Shown piece after piece: positions 39,548 to 48,947 of a stretch of 64,000 nucleotides of DNA. A program made the position numbers and the translations under genes. The stretch comes from Novosphingobium sp. RL4. Its GTDB lineage: Bacteria > Pseudomonadota > Alphaproteobacteria > Sphingomonadales > Sphingomonadaceae. The notes under the pieces were generated by a model. That model had not been told where the DNA came from. It searched no databases and worked only from the letters and a program-made list of their open reading frames with translations. The stretch covers positions 1,762,001-1,826,000 of the forward strand of contig NZ_CP141944.1 in NCBI RefSeq assembly GCF_035658495.1, read 5' to 3'. Each line of letters opens with the position of its first letter. The stretch's first letter is position 1.

Positions 39548-41113
39548 TCAGCGCGCGCCCTCGGCGTAGTAGCGCTCCATGTCGAGGCGCATCTGGTGCA
39601 GCGCCTCGGGGTTCAGATAGACCATGTGGCCTGCCGGATAGTACTTGAACTGCAGGTTCTGGCGCAGCGCCGGCGCCAGCATCATGTGCTTGAGGTCGCG
39701 CTCGGTCGAGAAGAACGGCGTTGCCATGTCGTAGTAGCCGTTGAGCGAAAGCACGCGCAGGTGCGGGTTGATGCGCATCGCGGTGCTGAGGTCTGCGGTC
39801 ACGTCGGCGACGTTCTGTTTGCGTCCGGCGGGCGGCTCATGCGTCCAGTCCCAGTCCACCGGGCCGCCCTCGCGCGCGCTCAGGCGGTAGTCGAGATCGG
39901 TCTTGTAGCCGAGCGTGGTGGTCAGCTGGTCAAGGAAGCTGCCGACATAGAGGCCGCTGATCGCGGTGTCCGAAGGGTCGTACTCGGGGCTTTCACCGGC
40001 CGCATCGGCATCGAGACCCTTGTAGCGGCCGTCGAAGCGACCCACCGTCTCGCGCCCGCCGCGCAGCAGTTCCTTGCGGAAACGGCCGAGATCGACGCGC
40101 AGGTTCGCCTGCTTCACATAGTCCACCGAAAGGCCGGTGAAGCGGCTGAGCTGGCGGGCTACGGCGTCTTCCTCTTCCGGGGTGATGTCCTGGCCCTTGG
40201 CGAGCGCGGCGGCATAGGCGCCGTTGGCGAACTGGCGGGACTGTTCGACGAACTCGTCCACGGTCGCCGGACGATCCGCCACGCGGCCGTGATACCAGGC
40301 GACGGCGGCATAGGTGGGCAGGTAGCCGACGTAGATATTGTCGAAGCCGCTCTGGCGGATGCCGTAGTTCATGATCGACGAAAGTAGCACCACGCCGTTC
40401 AGCGCCATGCCGCGATCCTCAAGCTGGTAGGCCAGCGCGCCCGAGCGGGTCGTGCCGTAGCTTTCGCCGAAGATGTACTTGGGGCTGCCCCAGCGCGCGT
40501 TCTTGGTGGTGTAGCGGATGATCGCCTTGGCGAAGGCATCCACGTCCTGGTCCACACCGTAGAAATCGGCAGGCTTGGCATCGCCCAGGGCGCGCGAATA
40601 GCCGGCGCCCACCGCGTCGAGGAAGACCATGTCGGTGCTGCCGATCAGGCTGTCGGGATTGGGGCCGACGTCGAAGGGCGCGGGGCGGACGGCTTCGGGG
40701 TTGCCGGTGCGCACATGGTCGGGCGCGAAGCTGCCCATGCGCAGCCAGAGGCTCGCCGAGCCGGGGCCGCCGTTGTAGAAGAAGGTGACGGGGCGGTTTT
40801 TGCCCGGCGCGGTATAGGCGGTGTAGAACACGCTCGCGGTGGGCTTGCCCTGCGCGTCGCGGATGGTGAGGGTGCCAGCGGTGGCGGTATAGGCGATCGC
40901 CTTGCCGTCGACCCGGGCGGTGCCCTTGCTGGTCTTCGTCACTTCTTCGACCGGGGCGCTGGCCCAGTTCGCGGCCACCGCTTCGGCGGTCTTCTCGGCG
41001 TGCTGCTTGGCAGCGTCGGGAGCGTCGGACTTCTGGGCCAGCGCCGGCTGGGCCAGCGCGATCAGCGAAGCGAAAGCGAGGGTTGCGGGGGCCAGGGGCG
41101 AGGGAAGCCTCAT
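39548..41113 (-). CDS. Peptidase S10-family serine carboxypeptidase-like protein
   Basis: A 521-residue exported protein with a signal peptide (cut after ALA near residue 26). The alpha/beta-hydrolase core shows the oxyanion segment TFFYNGGPGSASLWLRMGSF and the nucleophile in PKYIFGESYGTTRSG (Ser218). The catalytic His is probably in GHMVYLNPEAL near the C-terminus. Bacterial S10-like proteins are usually periplasmic and clip C-terminal residues from peptides. It is separated from its neighbours by hairpins and looks monocistronic. Confidence 0.87.
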   Translation of the reverse strand: MRLPSPLAPATLAFASLIALAQPALAQKSDAPDAAKQHAEKTAEAVAANWASAPVEEVTKTSKGTARVDGKAIAYTATAGTLTIRDAQGKPTASVFYTAYTAPGKNRPVTFFYNGGPGSASLWLRMGSFAPDHVRTGNPEAVRPAPFDVGPNPDSLIGSTDMVFLDAVGAGYSRALGDAKPADFYGVDQDVDAFAKAIIRYTTKNARWGSPKYIFGESYGTTRSGALAYQLEDRGMALNGVVLLSSIMNYGIRQSGFDNIYVGYLPTYAAVAWYHGRVADRPATVDEFVEQSRQFANGAYAAALAKGQDITPEEEDAVARQLSRFTGLSVDYVKQANLRVDLGRFRKELLRGGRETVGRFDGRYKGLDADAAGESPEYDPSDTAISGLYVGSFLDQLTTTLGYKTDLDYRLSAREGGPVDWDWTHEPPAGRKQNVADVTADLSTAMRINPHLRVLSLNGYYDMATPFFSTERDLKHMMLAPALRQNLQFKYYPAGHMVYLNPEALHQMRLDMERYYAEGAR

Positions 41114-41236
41114 CGAAATTCCTTTGTTTTTTCGCGAACCGAGCTGCTTTTCCTAACGGCTCGCCTCACGCGGGCAAGGCTTCGCCGCAGGGAAAACGCC
41201 GGTTTTCCCGAAAATCGTATACCGGGCGCCTGAGGC

Positions 41237-44200
41237 TCAGGCCTTGCGCGCGATGGAGGCGAGGCCCTTCGTCAGTTGCAGCAGCCCGTTGAGGCGGGAC
41301 TTGGGATCGCCCCATGCGCGCTGCACCACCAGCTTGTTGTCCGGCCGCAGCTTCACCGTTCCCTGAAGGCGCTCGGCATAGGCGATGAGGCCCATCGGGT
41401 TGGGGAAGCTGTCGTTGTGGAAGCTGACCAGCGTGCCGCGCGGGCCGACGTCGATCTTGGCGATATGCGCCTCGATCGCCTGCCGCTTGATCTGGATGAG
41501 CTTCACGAGGTTCGACGTGGCGGAGGGTAGCGGGCCGAAACGGTCGATCATCTCGGCCGAGAGCGATTCGATCTCGTCCTTGCCCTCGGCATCGTTGAGG
41601 CGGCGATAGAGCGCCATGCGCACCGCAAGGTCGGGAACGTATTCCTCCGGGATCATGATCGGCGCTTCGACCGTGATCTGCGGAGACAGCCCCGAAGTGT
41701 CCTTCTCCAGCCCCACGCCGCCCGCGCGGGCGGCAAGGATCGCGTCCTCCAGCATCGACTGGTAGAGTTCGAAGCCGACTTCGCGGATATGGCCGGACTG
41801 TTCGTCGCCCAGCAGGTTGCCCGCGCCGCGAATGTCGAGATCGTGGCTGGCAAGCTGGAAGCCCGCGCCCAGCGAATCGAGGTCGCTCAGCACCTTGAGG
41901 CGCTTCTCCGCCACTTCCGAGAGCGCGCGGCCTGCGGGCGTGGTGAGATAGGCGTAGGCGCGCAGCTTGGACCGGCCCACCCGGCCGCGCAGCTGGTAGA
42001 GCTGGGCCAGGCCGAAGCGGTCGGCGCGGTGGATGATGATGGTGTTGGCACGCGGAATGTCGATCCCGCTTTCGACGATGGTGGTCGACAGCAGGACTTC
42101 GTACTTGCCTTCGTAGAAGGCGCTCATGCGCTCTTCCACCTCGCCGGCGCTCATCTGGCCGTGGGCGGATATGGCCTTTACCTCGGGGACGTGCTTGGCC
42201 AGCCATTCCTCGACTTCGGCCATGTCGGTGATGCGCGGCACGACGATGAAGCTCTGGCCGCCGCGATGGTGTTCGCGCAGCAGGGCTTCGCGCATCACCA
42301 TGTCGTCCCATTCCATCACGTAGGTCCGCACCGCGAGGCGGTCCACCGGCGGGGTCTGGATGGTCGAGAGTTCGCGCAGGCCCGACATCGCCATCTGCAG
42401 CGTGCGCGGGATCGGCGTGGCGGTGAGGGTGAGGACGTGAACGTCTGCGCGCAGCTGCTTGAGGCGCTCCTTGTGATTGACGCCGAAACGCTGCTCCTCG
42501 TCGACGATGACAAGGCCGAGGCGCTTGAAGTTCACCGATTTCGAGAGGATCGCATGGGTGCCGCAGACCACGTCCATGGTCCCTGCGGTCAGCCCGTCGC
42601 GGGTTGCCTTGGCTTCCTTTTCGGGCACGAGGCGCGAAAGGCGGCCTACTTCGAGCGGGAAGCCCGCGAAGCGTTCGGCGAAACCGGAATAGTGCTGGCG
42701 CGCGAGCAGGGTGGTCGGCGCGACCACGGCAACCTGCTGGCCGGCCATGGCGGCCACGAAGGCCGCGCGCAGGGCCACCTCGGTCTTGCCGAAGCCGACA
42801 TCGCCGCAGACCAGGCGGTCCATCGGCTTGCCCTCGGCCAGATCGCCCAGCACGTCGTCGATGGCGTGTTCCTGGTCCTCGGTTTCCTGCCAGGGGAAGC
42901 GGTCCACGAACTGGTCGTAGGAGGACTTTTCGGGCAGCAGCGCCGGAGCGACGCGCAAGGCGCGCTCGGCGGCGGTCTTCATCAGTTCGCCCGCGATCTC
43001 GCGGATGCGTTCCTTGAGTCTTGCGCGGCGCTTCTGCCAGGCTTCGCCGCCCAGCTTGTCCAGCGCGACACCTTCGCTCTCGCTGCCGTAGCGCGAGAGC
43101 ACGTCGAGATTCTCGACCGGGATGTAGAGCTTGTCGCCGCCCGCATATGTCAGCATCACGCAGTCATGGGGCGACTTGCCGACCGGGATCGACTGGAGAC
43201 CTTCGTAGCGGCCGATGCCGTGGTCCATGTGGACGATCAGGTCGCCGGGCGTCAGCGCCGCCAGTTCGGCAAGAAAGGCGTCGGAATCCTTGCGCTTCTT
43301 CTTGCGGCGCACGAGACGGTCGCCGAGAATGTCCTGCTCGGTGACGACTTCGACGGCATCGCTAGAGAAGCCGGTTTCCAGCGGCAGCACCAGCGCGGCG
43401 CTGCGGCCCTGCACGGCAAGGCCAAGCGCTTCCTGCCAGGTATCCGCCAGCTTGGGTTCCGGGCCCTGTGCCTCGCCAAGGATCGAGACGAGACGCGCGC
43501 GGCTGCCGGTGGAATAGGCGGCGAGGATCGCCTTGCGGCCCGATTTCGCCACGGCATGGAGATGCCTGGACGCCGCTTCATAGGCATTGTCGCCGCGCGC
43601 ACGCTCGGGCGTGAAGTCGCGGGCATTGCCGAAACCGAAATCGATGACCTTGGCGCTTTCCGGCTGCGCGAAAGGATCGGCGCGGTGGACCGGGAAGGCG
43701 GATACCGCCTGTTCGAATTCCTCGCGCGAGAGATAGAGCGCGTCGGTTGCCAGCGGGCGGTACGATCCCGCCTTCTGGCCCGAGGTTTCGAGACGGGCCT
43801 TGTGATAGTCCGCAATGTCGGTGAAACGCTCGTCCGCGGCGCCGAGCGCGGGACTGTCGATCACCAGCAGGTCGTCGTTCGAAAGGTGATCGAACAGCGT
43901 GACCAGCCGGTCCTCGAACAATGGCAGCCAGTGTTCCATGCCCGCAAGGCGGCGGCCGTCGCTGACCGCCTGATAGAGCGGGTCCGCCGTGGCATTGGCA
44001 CCGAACATCTCGCGGTAGCGGCTGCGGAAGCGCTTGACGCTGTCATCGTCGACCAGCGTCTCGCTTGCCGGGAGCAGCAGGTGTTCGGGCACCGATCCGG
44101 TGGAACGCTGGGTGCCGGTGTCGAACAGGCGCAGCGTTTCCAGCTCGTCCCCGAAGAAATCCAGCCGCAGGCCGCCCGAACCGTTTTCGGAATTCAGCCC

Positions 44201-44737
44201 CGAAGGCACGATATCGAAGATCGACCCGCGCACCGCGAATTCGCCCGCGTCGATCGCGGTGTCGCTGCGCTGGTAGCCCTGGCGGCGCAGCAGCGCGATC
44301 AGGCTTTCGTGGCCGATATCGAGGCCCGGCTTCAGCAACCGCACCGATTCGCGGATGCGGAACGGCGTCAGCACGCGCTGGAGCACGGCATTGGCCGTGG
44401 TGACCAGCAGCTGCGGGCCGGTGCGCTTCAGCTGGAGCCGGTGCAGCGCGGCCAGACGGCGGGCGCTGACCGAAAGGGCAGGGCTGGCGCGGTCGTAGGG
44501 AAGGCAGTCCCACGCGGGAAATTCGACCACATCCAGTTCCGGCGCGAAGAACTGGGCGGCATCCGCCACGGCGCGCATGGCGCTTTCATTGTCGGCAATG
44601 AAGACCGCGCGGCCGGCTTTCGCGGAAGCGTCCGCCGCCCGGGCTATGTCGGCCATGACCAGCGGCTGGGCACCCCGCGTTACCGACGAGAGCGTAAGGG
44701 GCGTGGTCGCCGCGAGAATGCGATTGAGGTCGATCAT
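41237..44737 (-). CDS. mfd: Transcription-repair coupling factor Mfd
   Basis: An 1166-residue ATPase that pushes stalled RNA polymerase off damaged DNA and recruits UvrA. Order: UvrB-like N-terminal domain, RNA-polymerase-interacting domain (DLIVHMDHGIGRYEGLQSIP), RecG-like translocase with GDVGFGKTEVALRAAFVA (Walker A), VIVDEEQRFGV, TATPIPRTLQMAMSGLREL, ADRFGLAQLYQLRGRVGRS, and the C-terminal regulatory domain. Length is normal. The upstream gap to sdhE contains a REP-like repeat. Confidence 0.97.
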   Translation of the reverse strand: MIDLNRILAATTPLTLSSVTRGAQPLVMADIARAADASAKAGRAVFIADNESAMRAVADAAQFFAPELDVVEFPAWDCLPYDRASPALSVSARRLAALHRLQLKRTGPQLLVTTANAVLQRVLTPFRIRESVRLLKPGLDIGHESLIALLRRQGYQRSDTAIDAGEFAVRGSIFDIVPSGLNSENGSGGLRLDFFGDELETLRLFDTGTQRSTGSVPEHLLLPASETLVDDDSVKRFRSRYREMFGANATADPLYQAVSDGRRLAGMEHWLPLFEDRLVTLFDHLSNDDLLVIDSPALGAADERFTDIADYHKARLETSGQKAGSYRPLATDALYLSREEFEQAVSAFPVHRADPFAQPESAKVIDFGFGNARDFTPERARGDNAYEAASRHLHAVAKSGRKAILAAYSTGSRARLVSILGEAQGPEPKLADTWQEALGLAVQGRSAALVLPLETGFSSDAVEVVTEQDILGDRLVRRKKKRKDSDAFLAELAALTPGDLIVHMDHGIGRYEGLQSIPVGKSPHDCVMLTYAGGDKLYIPVENLDVLSRYGSESEGVALDKLGGEAWQKRRARLKERIREIAGELMKTAAERALRVAPALLPEKSSYDQFVDRFPWQETEDQEHAIDDVLGDLAEGKPMDRLVCGDVGFGKTEVALRAAFVAAMAGQQVAVVAPTTLLARQHYSGFAERFAGFPLEVGRLSRLVPEKEAKATRDGLTAGTMDVVCGTHAILSKSVNFKRLGLVIVDEEQRFGVNHKERLKQLRADVHVLTLTATPIPRTLQMAMSGLRELSTIQTPPVDRLAVRTYVMEWDDMVMREALLREHHRGGQSFIVVPRITDMAEVEEWLAKHVPEVKAISAHGQMSAGEVEERMSAFYEGKYEVLLSTTIVESGIDIPRANTIIIHRADRFGLAQLYQLRGRVGRSKLRAYAYLTTPAGRALSEVAEKRLKVLSDLDSLGAGFQLASHDLDIRGAGNLLGDEQSGHIREVGFELYQSMLEDAILAARAGGVGLEKDTSGLSPQITVEAPIMIPEEYVPDLAVRMALYRRLNDAEGKDEIESLSAEMIDRFGPLPSATSNLVKLIQIKRQAIEAHIAKIDVGPRGTLVSFHNDSFPNPMGLIAYAERLQGTVKLRPDNKLVVQRAWGDPKSRLNGLLQLTKGLASIARKA

Positions 44738-44751
44738 GCTTGTCGTGCGGG

Positions 44752-44784
44752 GCCTTCGACAGGCTCGGGCTGAGCGGGTTCGGG
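44752..44784. repeat. REP-like palindromic repeat
   Basis: CTTCGACAGGCTCGGGCTGAGCGGG belongs to a dispersed repeat I recognise from sphingomonad and other alphaproteobacterial genomes (CTTCGACAAGCTCAGGCTGAGC type). It lies in the gap between mfd and sdhE. A diverged copy in the opposite orientation occurs at 54273-54296. Confidence 0.6.
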
Positions 44785-44840
44785 AGTGTGCTTCATTCTC
44801 CGCCCATGCAGAGTCCCGAACGTGTCGGGGAATCGCAGCA

Positions 44841-45122
44841 TCAGCGCGGAATCTCGACGTAATCGAGCTTCATCATGCGGTCGAGCAGCGGGCCGCGATA
44901 TTCTTCGGGAATGCTCTGCGTGCCGAGCGCCCATGCCATGATGTCGACATCCTCTTCCTCGATCATCGTTTCGAAGAGGGTGATCTCGGCTTCGGACCAT
45001 TCGGCGTGGAAGCGGTCGAAGTAGCAGCCGATCATGTAGTCGGCCTCGCGCGTGCCGCGATGCCAGGCGCGGAACTTGAGGCGGGCCAGCCGGGCCTGCC
45101 CCTGGGATGTGAGTTCGGTCAT
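44841..45122 (-). CDS. sdhE: Succinate dehydrogenase flavinylation factor SdhE
   Basis: A 93-residue protein of the Sdh5/SdhE (DUF339) family that helps attach FAD to succinate dehydrogenase flavoprotein. The signature LKFRAWHRGTREADYMIGCY includes the R-G-x-x-E-x-D motif, followed by the acidic LFETMIEEEDVDIMAWALG. Start MTELTSQG at 45122; an ATG 12 codons upstream lacks support. Runs in the same direction as mfd, 104 bp upstream. Confidence 0.93.
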   Translation of the reverse strand: MTELTSQGQARLARLKFRAWHRGTREADYMIGCYFDRFHAEWSEAEITLFETMIEEEDVDIMAWALGTQSIPEEYRGPLLDRMMKLDYVEIPR

Positions 45123-45169
45123 GACCGCGCCGTTACGATACGGCGCGGTCATGAGCAAGTTTTGGGTGC

Positions 45170-45592
45170 CTACCTCTGGAACACCTTGATGATCTCGTCA
45201 CCCGGACGCCCGGTCATCGTCTTGGGCACTTCGGTGAGGAGGGCGCCCTTCAGCTCCTTGTGATAATGCCGCCGCATCTCGCCCAGCGAGCGCGGGTCGG
45301 CAACGATCACCAGTTGATCGATCTCGCGCTCCAGCACCTGCTGGTTGAGCCAGCCCGCCACCGCGGCGGCATGGGCGCTTTCGTCCAGGGCATCGTTGCT
45401 GCCGTCGCCGGTGCGGGCCTGATGGCGCTTTTGCGCATCATGCCGGCGGAAACCGGCGCTGAAGTTGGTCGCCTCCAGATCGGGCGTCTCCAGCGAAGTG
45501 AGCCTTGGTGCGGCTTCGCGTCCCGAGTTGCGATAGAGCTCGAAGTTTTCACCATCGACGATCGCGAACACGGTTCCGTGCGGAAGAAGCAT
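45170..45592 (-). CDS. Host-attachment-family protein (Host_attach/baeRF-like)
   Basis: A 140-residue cytosolic protein: PHGTVFAIVDGENFELYRNS at the N-terminus, a basic FRRHDAQKRHQAR segment, DESAHAAAVAGWLNQQ, then LVIVADPRSLGEMRRHYHKE and a KTMTGRPGDEI tail. This matches the small family annotated as required for attachment to host cells (first named from Agrobacterium) and the fold is related to bacterial eRF1-like (baeRF) proteins, so the attachment role is doubtful and a translation-linked one is possible. Lies 47 bp upstream of sdhE, divergent from recG. Confidence 0.72.
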   Translation of the reverse strand: MLLPHGTVFAIVDGENFELYRNSGREAAPRLTSLETPDLEATNFSAGFRRHDAQKRHQARTGDGSNDALDESAHAAAVAGWLNQQVLEREIDQLVIVADPRSLGEMRRHYHKELKGALLTEVPKTMTGRPGDEIIKVFQR

Positions 45593-45700
45593 GCATTTCT
45601 CCTATGCTGGGGTGGGAACACCCAAGGCAACGTGGCTGTCCGCAAATCCGTTCCCCGCCGGTCTGGCGAAACGAGCCGTTCTCGCGCTAAGAGGCTGCTC

Positions 45701-47758
45701 ATGCGGCCCGAAGCACTGAATTGCCTGTTCACCGAGACTGATTCCCTTGATGGCGTGGGCCCCAAGCTCAAGCGTCCGCTGGAAAAACTCGGGCTTACCC
45801 GTATCCGCGACCTGATCTACCACTTGCCCGACCGCTTCGTGGAGCGCCGCGCGATCACCGATCTGGACGAGGCGAGCGTGGGCGAGAACGTGATCGTCCA
45901 ACTCACCGTGCGCGATCACCGCGCGCCGGCCGGGCGCGGCCCGTTTCGCGTGCTGGCCGAGGATGCCGCCGGGAACGTCTGCACGCTCACTTATTTCGGT
46001 CGCTCGTCCTTCACCGCCCGCAAGCAGCTTCCGATCGGCGAGACCCGCTGGGTGGCCGGGCGGCTCGACCAGTACGGGCAGATGCTCCAGATGGTCCATC
46101 CCGAGCATGTCTCAGAGGACAGCGCCGCCCCGGTCGGCCAGCTTTGCGAGGCGATCTACCCGCTTTCCGAAGGGCTGACGCAGGGGCGCGTCGCCGGGCT
46201 CGTGCAGCAGGCGTTCAAGGCCCTGCCGGAACTGCCCGAATGGACCGAGGCCAGCCTGGTGGACCGCATGAAGTGGCCGGTCTGGCACGAGGCCGTCCGC
46301 GAGGTGCACCGCGGCGTCCATGCCCAGGCGCGGGACCGGCTGGCTTATGACGAACTGCTCGCCAACGCGCTGGCGCTGATGCTGGTGCGCGAGAGCAACC
46401 GCAAGCAATCGGGCACGCCGCTGAAGGGCGACGGTTCGCTGCGGGCGAAACTGAAGCTGCCTTTCGCGCTGACCGGCGCGCAGAAGCGTTCCATCGACGA
46501 GATCGAGGGCGACGTCGGCCAGAACGCGCCGATGCTGCGCCTGCTTCAGGGCGATGTCGGCGCGGGCAAGACGGTGGTGGCGCTCAATGCCATGCTGATC
46601 GCGGTGGAAGCCGGCGCGCAGGCGGCGCTGCTGGCACCGACCGAGATTCTCGCCCGCCAGCATTACGAGACTCTGGCGCGGATGCTCGCGGGAACCGGGG
46701 TAGAGATCGCGCTGCTGACCGGGCGTGACAAGGGCAAGGCCCGCGAGGCGATCCTGATGGGGCTGGTGAGCGGCGCCATCGATGTCGTCGTGGGCACCCA
46801 TGCGATCTTCCAGGATACGGTCTCCTACCGCAATCTCGCGCTGGTGGTGATCGACGAGCAGCATCGCTTCGGCGTCGGCCAGCGTCTCATGCTCGCGCGG
46901 AAGGGGCGGCGCACGCCGCATACCCTGGCGATGACCGCCACGCCGATCCCCCGCACGCTGACTCTGGCCCAGTACGGCGAGATGGAAGTGTCCAAGCTTG
47001 ATGAACTCCCGCCCGGCAGGCAGGCGATCGATACCCGCGTCGTCTCGGTCGAGCGCATGGACGATGTGGCCGGCGCCATCGCCCGCCATATCGAGACCGG
47101 GCAGCAGGCCTACTGGGTCTGCCCGATGGTCAGCGAAAGCGAGAACGACGACCTCGCCGCGGCCGAGGCACGCTACGCGGCGCTGAAGGAACGCTTCGGA
47201 GACCGCGTCGCACTTGTCCACGGCCAGCTCAAGCCCGAGGTCAAGGACGCCGGCATGGAGCGTTTCGCCAGCGGTGAGGCGGCGGTGCTGGTGGCGACGA
47301 CGGTGATCGAGGTCGGTGTGGACGTGCCCAATGCCACGCTCATGGTGATCGAGCAGGCCGAGCGCTTCGGCCTTGCCCAGCTTCACCAGTTGCGCGGCCG
47401 GGTGGGGCGCGGCAGCGAGAAATCGACCTGCCTGCTGCTGCGCGGCCAGCAACTCAGCGAAACCGCGCGCCAGCGCCTCGCCCTCATGCGCGAGACGCAG
47501 GACGGTTTCCGGCTGGCCGAGGAAGATCTGGAACTGCGCGGCGGCGGCGAACTGCTCGGCACCCGCCAATCGGGCGACACGCCTTTCCGCATCGCCAGCC
47601 TCGAACAGATCACCAAGCTGCTGCCGCTCGCTCACGACGATGCGCGCCTGCTGATCGAGCGCGACGGCGGCCTCGCCGGACCGCGCGGAGAGGCGGCACG
47701 GCTGCTGCTCTACCTGTTCGAGCGCGACTGGGGCGTGCAGCTTCTGCGCGGTGGGTGA
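45701..47758 (+). CDS. recG: ATP-dependent DNA helicase RecG
   Basis: A 685-residue superfamily 2 helicase that remodels stalled forks and R-loops. N-terminal wedge domain (VGPKLKRPLEKLGLTRIRDL, the helix-hairpin start; OB fold to ~150), Walker A LLQGDVGAGKTVVALNAM, VVIDEQHRFGVGQR, MTATPIPRTL, and ADR-type motif VI QLRGRVGRGSEKS. The start at 45701 gives the usual N-terminus; the frame is open upstream through the head of the divergent gene, but that part is non-coding. Confidence 0.96.
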   Translation: MRPEALNCLFTETDSLDGVGPKLKRPLEKLGLTRIRDLIYHLPDRFVERRAITDLDEASVGENVIVQLTVRDHRAPAGRGPFRVLAEDAAGNVCTLTYFGRSSFTARKQLPIGETRWVAGRLDQYGQMLQMVHPEHVSEDSAAPVGQLCEAIYPLSEGLTQGRVAGLVQQAFKALPELPEWTEASLVDRMKWPVWHEAVREVHRGVHAQARDRLAYDELLANALALMLVRESNRKQSGTPLKGDGSLRAKLKLPFALTGAQKRSIDEIEGDVGQNAPMLRLLQGDVGAGKTVVALNAMLIAVEAGAQAALLAPTEILARQHYETLARMLAGTGVEIALLTGRDKGKAREAILMGLVSGAIDVVVGTHAIFQDTVSYRNLALVVIDEQHRFGVGQRLMLARKGRRTPHTLAMTATPIPRTLTLAQYGEMEVSKLDELPPGRQAIDTRVVSVERMDDVAGAIARHIETGQQAYWVCPMVSESENDDLAAAEARYAALKERFGDRVALVHGQLKPEVKDAGMERFASGEAAVLVATTVIEVGVDVPNATLMVIEQAERFGLAQLHQLRGRVGRGSEKSTCLLLRGQQLSETARQRLALMRETQDGFRLAEEDLELRGGGELLGTRQSGDTPFRIASLEQITKLLPLAHDDARLLIERDGGLAGPRGEAARLLLYLFERDWGVQLLRGG

Positions 47759-48006
47759 TCCGGCATGAATCGACTTCCGCTATGGGGTAGACACTTATTA
47801 GCGGCGGAAAAGGGGTGGTTTGCGGAATGGCAGGTTTGGAGGCGATCTATAGTAAATTCAGCACAACCCGTTTTCTCTGCTTCTCATTGCATTTCGCTGC
47901 TCCTCTGATGGAGTGGCCGTCGAGATTGTCCTGGGGTCGCAGCTGCCGCCTATTCTTGCCGAGATCATGAAAATGTGTAGATGACAGGCTTCAAGGGGGT
48001 GACGAT

Positions 48007-48762
48007 ATGTACGGAAGAACTATGCGCGTCATAGCTATTGCTACCGGCACGCTGCTTGTAACAATGAGCAATTCAGGCGTTGTCGAGGCGGCTGCGAACG
48101 AAGCGCCGTATTCCAGCGTAGTGCAAAGCTTAGCGGCAAATCTTGTCGCGGTGGTTTCGCCGCCGGATGTGATGCGACAGAATGCGCGCCATAGTGCAGA
48201 AACTTCTATCGATCAGGGCCTTGCGAGGGATCCTAACTTACCAGCCGCAGAAATAGCCTATCCCGGCCTTTCGGGCGCTATGAAAGCTGCGGGCATGGCA
48301 GCCGTAGAGCCTTTAATCGATAACGCCTGTCAAGACTTGGCAAGCCGCCAGCGTGATCTCTTCGCGCGATCGTTTACAGTTTCGGAACTACGTGAACTCA
48401 TCGCATTTTATAGTAGCCCCACAGCAAAGCAAGCAGCCGCAGCAGCACTTGCTATCACTCGGGATCCGCGAGATCCGGTAGGAACGAATGATATGAAAGC
48501 AAAGGCTGGTGAGGGAGAACTTACAGAAAGAGATTTTTCACGTTTGGGCAACGCGCTCGCTCAAACGAAGGTCCCTCCTTCAGTAGACCAAGCGCTTCAA
48601 AAATTTTCAACATCTGGCGTGTACAAGAAGCTAAATTTTTTCAATCCAGAATTGGATAAAACGATGGCGCAATGGTTGAACGATTATACACCAAAAATTC
48701 AGTCAGCCATAAGGGTGTCCATGACCGATAAAGCTGCAGCGTACATCGCGGGCCATAGATAG
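48007..48762 (+). CDS. Exported DUF2059-like protein of unknown function
   Basis: A 251-residue protein with a signal peptide (cut near residue 29, VVEA-AA). Residues ~115-145 (ARSFTVSELRELIAFYSSPT AKQ) match the DUF2059 helical motif in which an E-L-x-x-l-i-x-F-Y-x-S-P-x-G/A-x core repeats; the second half may be another such repeat. An internal ATG at 48022 is an alternative start. The gene and its flanks (47759-48947) are clearly poorer in GC and use AT-ending codons (AAT, TTA, GCA), unlike the neighbours, which suggests recent transfer. Confidence 0.6.
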   Translation: MYGRTMRVIAIATGTLLVTMSNSGVVEAAANEAPYSSVVQSLAANLVAVVSPPDVMRQNARHSAETSIDQGLARDPNLPAAEIAYPGLSGAMKAAGMAAVEPLIDNACQDLASRQRDLFARSFTVSELRELIAFYSSPTAKQAAAAALAITRDPRDPVGTNDMKAKAGEGELTERDFSRLGNALAQTKVPPSVDQALQKFSTSGVYKKLNFFNPELDKTMAQWLNDYTPKIQSAIRVSMTDKAAAYIAGHR

Positions 48763-48947
48763 TCGGTAATTTTATCGCGTAAATTGCAATGAACAGTATC
48801 TGGCCAATTAGAAGCGTGGAATGTCCGTTTTTCAGCACCATTAAGCGTATCGCTAAATGGCAACAATGGGCGTGCCCGGAATGGCGGGTTTCAGACAAAT
48901 TTTCCAGATAGCCGCCGCCGCTGCAGATCCTTGAATTCGTCCTTCGC

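Noticed and set aside
41789-44773. A 994-codon open frame opposite mfd
   Set aside because: Pure antisense shadow, rich in Ala/Gly/Arg/His with no motifs, while mfd has complete helicase motifs.
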